Shown here: positions 1-6,726 of the stretch, in pieces | How positions within the stretch are numbered: the stretch's first letter is position 1 | Layout: the number at the start of each line of letters is the position of its first letter | Assembly (NCBI GenBank): GCA_025929455.1 | Contig: JAICMB010000006.1 | Location: 1 to 19,562 of the forward strand | From: Bryobacteraceae bacterium | GTDB lineage: Bacteria > Acidobacteriota > Terriglobia > Bryobacterales > Bryobacteraceae | Direction: 5' to 3' | Length of the DNA: 19,562 nucleotides | Made by a program: the position numbers and the translations under genes | The notes under the pieces: model-generated | Seen by the model: the letters and a program-made list of their open reading frames with translations, nothing else | Databases searched by the model: none | What the model was told of the DNA's origin: nothing

Positions 1-13
1 CTTTTTGGAAGAG

Positions 14-145
14 TCAAAGATAGCTCCGCACAGCTTCAGACTGCTGGCGGAGCGCGGAGTATTCCCGTTCGAGTTCGTCGATGGTCATGAATCTCCATTT
101 TACCGGGTCGAACCGCTGCGCGGGTGTGTTCGTATGATTAGACAT
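14..145 (-). CDS. possible small protein, 43 aa, divergent from the permease
   Basis: This short open frame starts with ATG on the minus strand. Its start codon overlaps the ATG of the plus-strand permease by two bases (shared CATG). The product would be hydrophilic and probably alpha-helical in its second half: a Lys-Trp-Arg-Phe segment is followed by residues 21-43, rich in Glu, Arg, Gln and Leu, with no signal peptide or membrane segment. Codon choice looks like that of real genes here (frequent GAA, CAG, CTC, CGG). The length is too short for that to be decisive, and I see no clear Shine-Dalgarno. I do not recognise a family. It could instead be a chance open frame opposite the permease leader. 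Confidence 0.3.
   Translation of the reverse strand: MSNHTNTPAQRFDPVKWRFMTIDELEREYSALRQQSEAVRSYL
133..138 (+). promoter_or_regulatory. possible -10 element (TATGAT) of a near-leaderless permease transcript
   Basis: TATGAT matches the sigma-70 -10 consensus at five of six positions. It ends five bases before the permease ATG, so transcription would begin at or next to the start codon. No good Shine-Dalgarno precedes that ATG, which fits a leaderless message. No convincing -35 box is visible at 16-18 bases upstream, so this is weak. Confidence 0.22.
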
Positions 146-2558
146 GAGCGCCCCTCTGCGGCATGCGGTGCGCGCGTTGGGCAACGCGCCCGGTTTCACA
201 ATTTTGTCGATTGCGACGCTCGCGCTCGGTATCGGTGCGGCGACGGCGATGTTTACGGTGCTCGACGCGGTGCTGCTCGAGCCGCTCGCGTTCCCGGATG
301 CGGGACGCGTGGTTTCGATCAACACGCGGTGGCCGCAGAAGGACCATGAGATTCCGCGCGTCACGGGCGGCGATTTCATGGACCTCCGGGCGCAGGCGAA
401 AACGTTCGCGGCCATGTCGGTCTATGCCGGCGGCGAGATCGGCTTTCGATTGCGCGGGGGCGCTCAATTCGGGCACGTGTTCTTCGCGGACCCGCAATTC
501 TTTACTGTGCTCGGCGCGTCGCCGGCACATGGCCGCTTGCCGCGGGTCGAAGATGCCGGGCACACGGCGGTGGTGACGGCGGGCTTCGCGGCGGTAAATT
601 TCGGAAGCGCGGCCGGCGCGATCGGGAAGAACGTCGAGGTCGACAATCGCACGTACGAGCTGATTGGCGTTGTGCCGGACACGCTCGCGTTTCCCGAGAA
701 AGCGCAGTTATGGATCACCGCGGCGCCCGATCCGCAAAGCCGCGTCCGCAGTGCGTTTAATTATCACGCGATCGGGCGTGTGCGGCCGAACGCCGGCATC
801 GACCAAGCGAAGGCGGAGCTGGGCGCGATTGGCGCGCGGCTCGCGGCGGCGTATCACGACGACAAAGGCAAGACCTTCGTGCCGGTTTCGCTGCGCGATC
901 AGCTTGCGGCGCCGATGCGCACGACGTTGTACTTTCTGTTCGGCGCGGTAGGGCTGCTGCTGCTGATCGCGTGCGCGAACGTCGCCAACATGATGCTCGC
1001 GCGCGCGACTTCGCGATCGAGAGAGATCGCGGTGCGCGTGGCCCTTGGCTCGAGCGCTTCGCGGATCGTCGCCTGGCTGATGACGGAGAGCGCGGTGCTG
1101 GCCGGGGCAGGCGCGCTCGTCGGCATCGCGATCGCGTGGTTGGGCTTGCGGGCCATGGCTCCGCTGCTGCCGGCCAATCTGCCGCATGCGCCGGAAGCGC
1201 AACGGCTGCACCCGGAGGTGCTGCTGTTCGCCATCGCGATCGCCATGTTCGCGGTATTCGCATCGGGGCTGGTACCGGCGATGCAGGTGATGCGGCTCGA
1301 CATCAACGAAGCGCTGAAGCATGCCGCCGCGCGCGGATTCGTGGTGGGCGCGGGACGGTATCGCAGCGCGCTGGTGATTGTGGAGGTGGCGTTGTGCTGC
1401 GTGCTGGCGGTGGGCGCGGGACTGCTGTTCCGCACACTGCTGGCGCTCGGCGAAGCGCCGCTCGGGTATCGCACGCACGGCGTTCTGGTGATGTACGCGG
1501 ACGCACCGGCGTACACGTTAGCCCAGTATCTGCAGGCGATCCGCACCTTCGATCAGTCATTGCAGCAGATCCGCGCGATCCCGGGCGTGCGCTCCGCCGC
1601 GGCTGCGATGGGGCTGCCGGCGGGCAAGTATGGATCGGATGGCAACTATCTGATCGAAGGTAAGGACGTCGCGCCAGGCCAGGACATTTTCAAGATGCAA
1701 TGGCCGTCAAACTTGCCGCACGCAACCTTTGCGCTGGCGAGCCCGGCGTATTTTTTGACGATGGGAATCCCGCTGGTGCGCGGGCGCGATTTCACGGAGC
1801 GCGATCAGTATGAGGCGCCGTTCACCGCGGTGGTGAGCGAGTCGCTAGCGCGGCAGTCGTTTCCGGGTGAAGATCCCATCGGACGGCGGATCTATTGCGG
1901 GCTCGATTCGCCGAAGCCGATGACGATTGTCGGCGTGGTGGGAGATGTGCGGCAGGATTCACCGGCATCGCGGCCGGAGCCGGAAATCTACATGCCGTTC
2001 CAGCAGCACCCGTATCACGCGAACGAATTGCAAATCGTGGTGCAGACGGACGGCGACGCCGCGCGACTTGCGCCCGCAGTGCGGCGGACTATGCATGCGG
2101 CGGCGCCGTTCGTGGCGACGAAGTTTACGACCATGCAGACGATGCTGGCCGACTCCCTCGCCGCGCCCCGGTTTCGAGCGACGCTCGCGCTGGTATTTGC
2201 CGCGCTTGCGATCGGGCTGGCCGTTGCGGGCGTGTACGGAATCATGGCGTATTTCGTCGCGCAGCGCAAAGCGGAGTTGGGCGTGCGCATGGCACTGGGG
2301 GCGGCGCCGTTGTCGATTGTCGGATTGGTGTTGCGGCGGGCGTTCTTGCTGGCGGCCTGCGGTGCTGTCGTGGGATTGACAGCCGCGGCCGCACTCAGCC
2401 GCGTTGCAGCGAGCTTCCTGTTTGAAGTGCGGGCTGCTGATCCGGTGACGTACGTGGTGGCGTCGCTTGTGGTGCTCGCGGTGGCAGCTTCGGCCGCGCT
2501 CTTGCCTGCTCTGCGGGCGTCGCGGATTGATCCAGTGATTGCGTTGCGCGAAGAGTAG
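144..2558 (+). CDS. ADOP-type ABC transporter permease (tandem MacB_PCD/FtsX)
   Basis: This 804-residue inner-membrane protein consists of two fused MacB-like permease halves, the layout of the large 'ADOP' permeases abundant in Acidobacteriota. The first half has a transmembrane helix at about 18-45, beginning in the typical ProGlyPheThr context. A periplasmic MacB core domain follows to about 250, then FtsX helices at about 260-285, 312-340 and 358-385, with the hallmark ArgGluIleAlaValArg..AlaLeuGly coupling loop at 293-302. The second half starts with a helix at about 408-432, carries another periplasmic domain, and ends with an FtsX block after about 685 containing a second LysAlaGluLeuGlyValArgMetAlaLeuGly loop. 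The C-terminus resembles other family members, so it looks complete. No ATPase is adjacent, as is common for this family. Such proteins are usually assigned to export or to mechanotransmission by FtsX/MacB systems; the substrate is unknown. The start at 144 fits family N-termini although it lacks a clear ribosome site. Confidence 0.9.
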   Translation: MSAPLRHAVRALGNAPGFTILSIATLALGIGAATAMFTVLDAVLLEPLAFPDAGRVVSINTRWPQKDHEIPRVTGGDFMDLRAQAKTFAAMSVYAGGEIGFRLRGGAQFGHVFFADPQFFTVLGASPAHGRLPRVEDAGHTAVVTAGFAAVNFGSAAGAIGKNVEVDNRTYELIGVVPDTLAFPEKAQLWITAAPDPQSRVRSAFNYHAIGRVRPNAGIDQAKAELGAIGARLAAAYHDDKGKTFVPVSLRDQLAAPMRTTLYFLFGAVGLLLLIACANVANMMLARATSRSREIAVRVALGSSASRIVAWLMTESAVLAGAGALVGIAIAWLGLRAMAPLLPANLPHAPEAQRLHPEVLLFAIAIAMFAVFASGLVPAMQVMRLDINEALKHAAARGFVVGAGRYRSALVIVEVALCCVLAVGAGLLFRTLLALGEAPLGYRTHGVLVMYADAPAYTLAQYLQAIRTFDQSLQQIRAIPGVRSAAAAMGLPAGKYGSDGNYLIEGKDVAPGQDIFKMQWPSNLPHATFALASPAYFLTMGIPLVRGRDFTERDQYEAPFTAVVSESLARQSFPGEDPIGRRIYCGLDSPKPMTIVGVVGDVRQDSPASRPEPEIYMPFQQHPYHANELQIVVQTDGDAARLAPAVRRTMHAAAPFVATKFTTMQTMLADSLAAPRFRATLALVFAALAIGLAVAGVYGIMAYFVAQRKAELGVRMALGAAPLSIVGLVLRRAFLLAACGAVVGLTAAAALSRVAASFLFEVRAADPVTYVVASLVVLAVAASAALLPALRASRIDPVIALREE

Positions 2559-2601
2559 AGCCGCCGGCGGCTGATGGACAGCCAGCAAAGACTGGCTGTC
2601 C
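2559..2601. terminator. hairpins between convergent genes, likely bidirectional terminator
   Basis: Directly after the permease stop codon lies a perfect 14-base palindrome (AGCCGCCGGCGGCT, 2559-2572). It is followed by a perfect 10-bp stem: GGACAGCCAG at 2576-2585, a six-base loop CAAAGA, and CTGGCTGTCC at 2592-2601. The neighbouring genes converge here, so the hairpin can serve both transcripts. Neither side has a clear U-tract, so intrinsic termination is inferred from position and stem strength. A dispersed palindromic repeat is an alternative. Confidence 0.55.
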
Positions 2602-2609
2602 GACTGGAT

Positions 2610-3758
2610 CTAAGCGCGGAAAGGGAAGCGCGCTTTGCGGACCGGTGTGCCGGTGACTTCGATCCTTGATAAATCGCGCGAACCGGCGCCTAACTCTTCG
2701 GCGAGATGTAGAGTGCTGTCGCAAGTTTCAAACGGGGCGCGGCCGCGGTCGGCCATGGGGTCGAAGCCCATGACGGCCATCGCGACGGTGTCGGTGTTGA
2801 CGGGATTTGTGCCGGCGATCAAGACACCGGGTGCGACGTGTTTACAGCGCGCGACGCGATCGGCGATCCAGGGGCCTTCGCCGCCGGTCATCGTTTCAAT
2901 GCCGTCGATGATGGCGAGGTGAATGGGACGCGCGGAGATGAGATCGGCCACCACGCGCGGAACGCGATATCCGCCATCGCGCGGGCTGCTGAGATCATTC
3001 TCGGGCAGCGCGCTTTTCGATGGGGCGCGTTTGCCGGCATGAATGACCGAGCCGCGGCCGCCATGCGGAACCGGTGAAGGCTCGTCCACGCCTGCGCCAT
3101 CGCCGTAAATGGTGCAGGGCGTGATGCCGAAACAATTCTTCATCGACAGCGTCACGCCCGCGGTGGCGTGCTCTTTCAGCTTCGCGATGGAGACGAACAC
3201 GTCGCAATCGGCGTAGGAGTGGTTCAGATCGTAGGCGCGGAACATATGGCCGCCGCGTGGGACCGAGAGGCGGCTGTACTTTTTCGCATTGCCGAGCCAG
3301 TTGGTATTTTCGAACTCAACGTGCGAGCCGGCGTTTAACAGATCGCGCGGCTCCCAATTCGCCTCCAGCATGTATTCTTCAAGCGGCGCGGCTGTGTTCC
3401 AAGGGCTTTCGAGCAGGCGGATACGGCGCGCGCCGGCGCGGTCGAGCAGATGCACGGTGGCGCCGATAACGTGGGGGTGCGTCCAGTGCGCGCGCTCGGC
3501 CGGGGTGTGGCCGAGACGCTGGTCCGGCGATCCGGTGAGATTGATCTTGATAGCGACGGTCTTGCCGGCAACGAGGGGCTGAATGCCTCCGAGTTGGTCG
3601 AACATCGACGACAGCGCGGCATTGAGCGCGGCGGGATCGTAGGTGCGACAACGCGATATGGCGACGCGTCCGGCCGGGGCATCGGCGCGGGCCATGCGGA
3701 CGGCGGTGAGGGCGGCGGCTGAGCCTGCGAGCAATTCACGGCGAGTCAGGTTGCGCAC
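2610..3758 (-). CDS. Tat-exported DUF362 domain protein
   Basis: This 382-residue protein starts with GTG, supported by a GGGGGA ribosome site eight bases upstream. The N-terminus is a Tat signal: ThrArgArgGluLeuLeu at 5-10, then an Ala-rich core ending near residue 25 (ArgAlaAsp). The rest resembles DUF362. It has a beta-strand LysThrValAlaIleLysIleAsnLeu at 66-74, then the conserved CysAspValPheValSerIleAlaLysLeuLysGluHis block at 185-197, then SerMetLysAsnCysPheGlyIle at 205-212. A GlyIleGluThrMetThrGlyGlyGluGlyProTrp motif lies at 286-297. There is no CxxCxxC ferredoxin cluster at the C-terminus, unlike many DUF362 proteins, although scattered cysteines occur inside the core. The biochemical function of the family is not settled. 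Tat export implies folding, and perhaps cofactor loading, before export. It lies 19 bases downstream of the 326-residue unknown gene and is probably cotranscribed with it. Confidence 0.85.
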   Translation of the reverse strand: MRNLTRRELLAGSAAALTAVRMARADAPAGRVAISRCRTYDPAALNAALSSMFDQLGGIQPLVAGKTVAIKINLTGSPDQRLGHTPAERAHWTHPHVIGATVHLLDRAGARRIRLLESPWNTAAPLEEYMLEANWEPRDLLNAGSHVEFENTNWLGNAKKYSRLSVPRGGHMFRAYDLNHSYADCDVFVSIAKLKEHATAGVTLSMKNCFGITPCTIYGDGAGVDEPSPVPHGGRGSVIHAGKRAPSKSALPENDLSSPRDGGYRVPRVVADLISARPIHLAIIDGIETMTGGEGPWIADRVARCKHVAPGVLIAGTNPVNTDTVAMAVMGFDPMADRGRAPFETCDSTLHLAEELGAGSRDLSRIEVTGTPVRKARFPFRA

Positions 3759-3766
3759 GGCAGTTT

Positions 3767-3772
3767 TCCCCC
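3767..3772 (-). promoter_or_regulatory. ribosome binding site deciding the GTG start of the DUF362 gene
   Basis: GGGGGA on the minus strand lies eight bases before the GTG at 3758, inside the short gap after the upstream gene's TGA. It supports GTG as the true start, because translation from there gives an intact twin-arginine signal. Confidence 0.6.
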
Positions 3773-3777
3773 AGTGT

Positions 3778-4758
3778 TCAGGATTGCAGCTCTATTGCAG
3801 CATAGACAGCAAACGGCGGCAGGTCGAGTTCGATGCCGTCGCGGACGCGGCGAACTTCGACGCTGGTGGCCGCGGCGGCGTTGAGCATCCACAGTCGCGC
3901 GGACGCCCAGGCGCGCGCGAGTCCGACAGTAATCAAGCGGCTGGGCTCGTGCGCCGCGTAGTTGATCAGTTGCAGGAGGCCGCGGCGGTCGTCAGGAGAA
4001 AGCGTGTAGAAGCTGTTGATGGAGCCGGCGTTCCAGAGCCGCAGCAGATCGTTGCGGCGGCTGAGTTTTAAATGCGCTTCGGAAGCGATGGTGTAAGGGT
4101 CGCGACTGGCGGGTTCGTGCGCGTCGATGCGCAGGACTTCGAGCATGCCGCGCAGGTTGGCTTCGGTCGCGTCTTTTTCCCGAACGATTTTGAAGGCGAC
4201 CTGGCGGCGCGTGAGCAGGTTTACGACTTCCGTGGCTAGCGCGCGCTGGGGTCCGCTGAAATCGGCGACAACGGCGAGGCGGGCTGCGGGATGATATGTG
4301 CACCAGGATTTGTGTTGTTCGAAGAAGCGCGCCGCAGCAACGGTTGCATCCCAGGCGCGGTCGTCCGGGCAGACGATCCAGTGTCCGCCGTACGCGGCGG
4401 CGTCGCATACGGCAAGGGCGAACTGGGCGGGACGCAGGGCTTGGGAGGCGGGAACGCTGTAGGCGAGCCAGGCTGGTTTCGCGGGGTCGATCGCTTGCGC
4501 GATGCGCACCGCGTAGCCGTTGGAATCGACCCACGGTTGGCCGGTGGGGCCGGCGCCACCGGGATTGGGCGCGACGCGCGGCCATTTGCCGCCTCCTACG
4601 ATGTGGACGGGCGCTGTGTTCAGGTCAGCGATCGTGTGAATGCCGTCGAGTTCGGGCGCGCCGATGACACAGTTGAACGGAGTGCCGCGCAGGCGCGAAA
4701 CGTCGGAACGCGACCAGGCGGCAAGCCAGCGGAGCGGAACCCAGTCGGACGGCGGCAC
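3778..4758 (-). CDS. hypothetical protein, 326 aa, possibly glycoside-hydrolase-like
   Basis: I do not recognise this gene securely. The protein is soluble with no signal peptide. It is rich in Trp and Ala. Residues 50-130 alternate hydrophobic strands with Gly/Pro turns, including a GlyGlyGlyLysTrpPro turn at 55-60, TrpValAspSerAsnGlyTyr at 76-82 and TrpIleValCysProAspAsp at 127-133. Residues 158-195 read like a Rossmann-type repeat (LeuAlaValValAlaAspPheSerGlyPro, then a helix and a second strand). The last 25 residues look like a beta-sandwich edge (GluLeuAspLeuProProPheAlaValTyr). This order loosely recalls beta-galactosidase-like proteins with a GATase-like trimerisation domain and a beta-sandwich tail, but I see no certain catalytic pair. 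The start is GTG at 4758. It is the only possible upstream start in frame, since a stop follows two codons further upstream. No strong ribosome site is visible. It probably forms an operon with the DUF362 gene. Confidence 0.65.
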   Translation of the reverse strand: MPPSDWVPLRWLAAWSRSDVSRLRGTPFNCVIGAPELDGIHTIADLNTAPVHIVGGGKWPRVAPNPGGAGPTGQPWVDSNGYAVRIAQAIDPAKPAWLAYSVPASQALRPAQFALAVCDAAAYGGHWIVCPDDRAWDATVAAARFFEQHKSWCTYHPAARLAVVADFSGPQRALATEVVNLLTRRQVAFKIVREKDATEANLRGMLEVLRIDAHEPASRDPYTIASEAHLKLSRRNDLLRLWNAGSINSFYTLSPDDRRGLLQLINYAAHEPSRLITVGLARAWASARLWMLNAAAATSVEVRRVRDGIELDLPPFAVYAAIELQS

Positions 4759-4774
4759 GTTTCATTATCGCAAC

Positions 4775-4804
4775 GTTATAAGGGTTTACACGGGCATTTG
4801 GTAA
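4775..4804 (-). promoter_or_regulatory. candidate sigma-70 promoter for the 326-aa gene
   Basis: On the minus strand, TTACCA (4799-4804) and TATAAC (4775-4780) are separated by 18 bases. They match the -35 consensus at four of six positions and the -10 at five of six. Transcription would start about ten bases before the GTG at 4758. This lies in the 83-base gap between divergent genes, where a promoter is expected. The motif match itself is weak evidence. Confidence 0.3.
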
Positions 4805-4825
4805 CGAGGTTGCTTGTCATTGTGC

Positions 4826-4831
4826 GGGAGG
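4826..4831 (+). promoter_or_regulatory. ribosome binding site of the 104-aa gene
   Basis: GGGAGG lies ten bases before the GTG at 4842 and is the only good Shine-Dalgarno near this frame. It favours GTG over the internal ATG at 4872, which has none. Confidence 0.5.
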
Positions 4832-4841
4832 CGCACCGCGC

Positions 4842-5156
4842 GTGGAAGCCAGAACTCTGATCAATGCGAAAATGATGCTGCCGCGATCTCTGTTAACCGT
4901 GATTCCTGAAACACCGGGCGGATGCATGCTGCCGCTGTCGGCGTTTATTGGGACGGAGTCGGCAGTGGACGGAGCGGGCCAGATCACTTTGAGTTTCGAT
5001 ATCGAGCAACTGCGCACGGCCGGGACTACAGGAGATTTAACGGTGCCGGTGTCGCTTACGTTATGCGGGCCGGACGCGAGGACGCTGGGGAAAGCGCTGA
5101 TTGAGGCCGCGGATGCGGCGGAGCGGGTGGCGGAGGAGTCGAGACATAGGCGGTAA
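4842..5156 (+). CDS. small hypothetical protein, 104 aa
   Basis: I do not recognise a family. The protein has no signal peptide or obvious membrane helix. Residues 16-55 read as beta-strands separated by Gly/Pro turns, including ThrGluSerAlaValAspGlyAlaGlyGln at 38-47. Residues 66-76 form another strand, and 80-100 are a charged amphipathic helix rich in Ala and Glu. This beta-then-helix layout could be a small stand-alone domain. A reverse-strand open frame overlaps it, but the plus-strand reading has the better ribosome site and a more natural composition. It is transcribed divergently from the 326-aa gene and convergently to the oxidase cluster, with only six bases before the stop of the cytochrome c gene. 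Confidence 0.5.
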   Translation: MEARTLINAKMMLPRSLLTVIPETPGGCMLPLSAFIGTESAVDGAGQITLSFDIEQLRTAGTTGDLTVPVSLTLCGPDARTLGKALIEAADAAERVAEESRHRR

Positions 5157-5162
5157 GCAGAC

Positions 5163-5528
5163 TCACCGCAGTGTGTAGAGATAGGCAGCGATGTCGCGGG
5201 CGTCTCCGGGGGTGATGTTCATATTGGGCATCGCGGTTTGCGGATCGACGGCCTGCGGATTTTCAATCCAGCGCGTAAGGTTGGAGGGCGTATTGGGCAG
5301 ATGCCCTCCCACGTAGACGCGACTTGCGATGCGATTCAACGGTGGTCCCACCAGCCCGTTCGCGCCGGGCACGCCCGGGATGGTATGGCAGGAAGGGCAC
5401 CCGTAGTAGAGCATTTTATTCATGCCCTTGTGCGGGTCGCCGCCGGTGAGAAAGGACGCCTGCTGCTGGATGGTGTTACCGCAGCCGGTAAGCATTACGG
5501 CAGCGGCGAATAATACGACGGCTTTCAT
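5163..5528 (-). CDS. lipoprotein cytochrome c, last gene of the dehydrogenase-oxidase cluster
   Basis: This is a 121-residue class I-like monohaem cytochrome c. The lipobox LeuThrGlyCys at 13-16 predicts a lipid-anchored protein facing the periplasm. Haem attaches at CysProSerCysHis (44-48). The likely distal ligand is Met100 in a MetProAsnMet context. The body lines up with the cytochrome domain fused to the C-terminus of subunit II of the same cluster: both share GlyPro.Leu..IleAlaSerArg, an Asn-Leu..Trp-Ile segment, the Met-Pro ligand region and a closing AlaTyrLeu..Leu. That suggests duplication of the module. The ATG overlaps the TGA of the CtaG gene (ATGA), with GGGAGGGT just upstream. 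The role is inferred to be electron carriage to the oxidase, or between the dehydrogenase and the oxidase. Confidence 0.88.
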   Translation of the reverse strand: MKAVVLFAAAVMLTGCGNTIQQQASFLTGGDPHKGMNKMLYYGCPSCHTIPGVPGANGLVGPPLNRIASRVYVGGHLPNTPSNLTRWIENPQAVDPQTAMPNMNITPGDARDIAAYLYTLR

Positions 5529-6373
5529 GCCGCACCCTCCCGGGAGTGGACCCGGAACTCCGATTCACGAAGCGCGCCCGCGACCAACCACAGGCCAGCA
5601 AACACGTACGCGAGTTCCGCGGGGACCCACATGATAAGACCACCGAGTTGCTGATCCTCCAACGGTGTCATGCCCCAGGCAGCGGTTGTATGCAGATAAC
5701 CGGCATACCAGGGCGATGGCGCAAAGGTTAGCAGAGCGCCGAGGATGCTGGTGTGGATGGCGGTGGTGAACATATAAATGATGGCGGCGCCGTAAGCCAT
5801 ACGAGTGCGGAGCAGGCCCCACCAAAACAGCAGCGCGCTGCCGAGGAAACAGATGTGCTGCGCGGAGTGGATGCCGTTGTTGGTGAGTGTGGCGTTGAAC
5901 AGCGCTGGCATATGCCAGCCCCACAGCACGATGGTGTGAATGAGCCACGCCGCTAGCGGGGCGGTGATGAGCGCCCAGGCGGCGGCGAAGTGCCGCTCGT
6001 TCACCGCCGATCCGATTTGACGGCGCGTTTTCAGTGGGAAAGCCCAGAGCAGCGTGGGCAGGGGTCGAGCGAGCACCAGCAGCGGCGCCGCGACGACCAT
6101 TAAGAGTTCGTGCTGCGCCATGTGGGCGGAGAACAACGCTTCGCCGAGTGCATGTACGGGAGAGATGAGCGCGATGAACAACGTGAGCCAGCCCGCGGCG
6201 AACAGCGCGATCTGGCTGCGGCTCAGACCGCGCTGGCGGCACGCGCCTATGGCGTAGAGAATCGCGAACACAACGAGCGGCATGACTACGCCGGGTTGCC
6301 AGGTCCAGGCCGTCCAGAGGTCGTGCGGTTCGGGCGGTTCACCGGCGTGCGCGAGGAAGAACAGCAGCCTCAC
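5525..6373 (-). CDS. ctaG: caa3-type oxidase assembly factor, CtaG (Caa3_CtaG family)
   Basis: This 282-residue polytopic membrane protein of the Bacillus-type CtaG family is needed for maturation of caa3 oxidases and is thought to help build the copper sites. It has about seven hydrophobic segments (roughly 28-44, 54-72, 88-104, 130-152, 170-187, 194-216 and 245-266). Family signatures are SerPro.His at 71-74, AlaHisMet..His at 83-88 and GluAspGlnGlnLeuGlyGlyLeuIleMetTrpValPro at 239-251. The start is the GTG at 6373. It overlaps the TGA of the upstream gene (GTGA) and has GGAG seven bases upstream. A much longer frame continues upstream but only as a shadow of the neighbour. It follows the oxidase subunit genes, the usual place for ctaG. 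Confidence 0.88.
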   Translation of the reverse strand: MRLLFFLAHAGEPPEPHDLWTAWTWQPGVVMPLVVFAILYAIGACRQRGLSRSQIALFAAGWLTLFIALISPVHALGEALFSAHMAQHELLMVVAAPLLVLARPLPTLLWAFPLKTRRQIGSAVNERHFAAAWALITAPLAAWLIHTIVLWGWHMPALFNATLTNNGIHSAQHICFLGSALLFWWGLLRTRMAYGAAIIYMFTTAIHTSILGALLTFAPSPWYAGYLHTTAAWGMTPLEDQQLGGLIMWVPAELAYVFAGLWLVAGALRESEFRVHSREGAA

Positions 6374-6726
6374 TGGCACACTCCGATCAGGAACATGGTG
6401 AGGAACTGCGCGAAGATGGCGAGGAAAAACATGGCGCTGAGGATCATGCCGGCCAGCGCCATAAATCGTGTGCGCGCGAGTACGCCGGACGCTTCGTGGG
6501 CGGGTTCCGATCCGGCAATACGCCAGCAGCGCCAGGCCGTCCAACCGCCGAGCGCCGCGATGGCCATGGCACAGGCGCCGATAATGCGCAGCGGCGCGGC
6601 CGTGCCCATTTCGCAGGACCAGCGCACCAGAATGAAATTCGCCTGATATTGAAGCGCGAGGGTGATTGGTCCGGCGGCGATGCCGAACCATAACTCCAGC
6701 AGACTTACTTTGCTTCTTTCAGCCAT
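6370..6726 (-). CDS. three-helix membrane protein in the subunit IV position of the oxidase operon
   Basis: This is a 118-residue hydrophobic protein with three predicted helices at about 9-34, 47-69 and 88-116, joined by short charged loops. In caa3 operons the gene after subunit III usually encodes the small subunit IV (CtaF, COX4_pro). This protein has the right size and topology, but I do not see the COX4_pro pattern. It has a GlyProIleThrLeuAlaLeuGlnTyrGlnAlaAsn segment at 19-30, with polar Gln and Asn inside helix 1, and Cys38 just after it. It may be a non-homologous accessory subunit or an assembly protein. It starts at ATG 6726, which shares one base with the stop of subunit III (TGATG), and ends in a GTGA overlap with ctaG. 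That argues for coupled translation with the oxidase. Confidence 0.8.
   Translation of the reverse strand: MAERSKVSLLELWFGIAAGPITLALQYQANFILVRWSCEMGTAAPLRIIGACAMAIAALGGWTAWRCWRIAGSEPAHEASGVLARTRFMALAGMILSAMFFLAIFAQFLTMFLIGVCQ

Noticed and set aside
5..349. 114-codon plus-strand frame at the left edge
   Set aside because: It runs out of frame into the permease and degenerates into Arg/Ala-rich shadow sequence; no ribosome site.
708..1478. 256-codon minus-strand frame opposite the permease
   Set aside because: Very Arg/His/Gln-rich, no motif, fully inside the permease gene.
6374..6691. Upstream extension of the CtaG frame to 6691
   Set aside because: This part is Arg/His-rich and out of register with any CtaG. 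It lies opposite in frame to the membrane protein gene at 6370-6726, and the GTG at 6373 has GGAG and a GTGA overlap.
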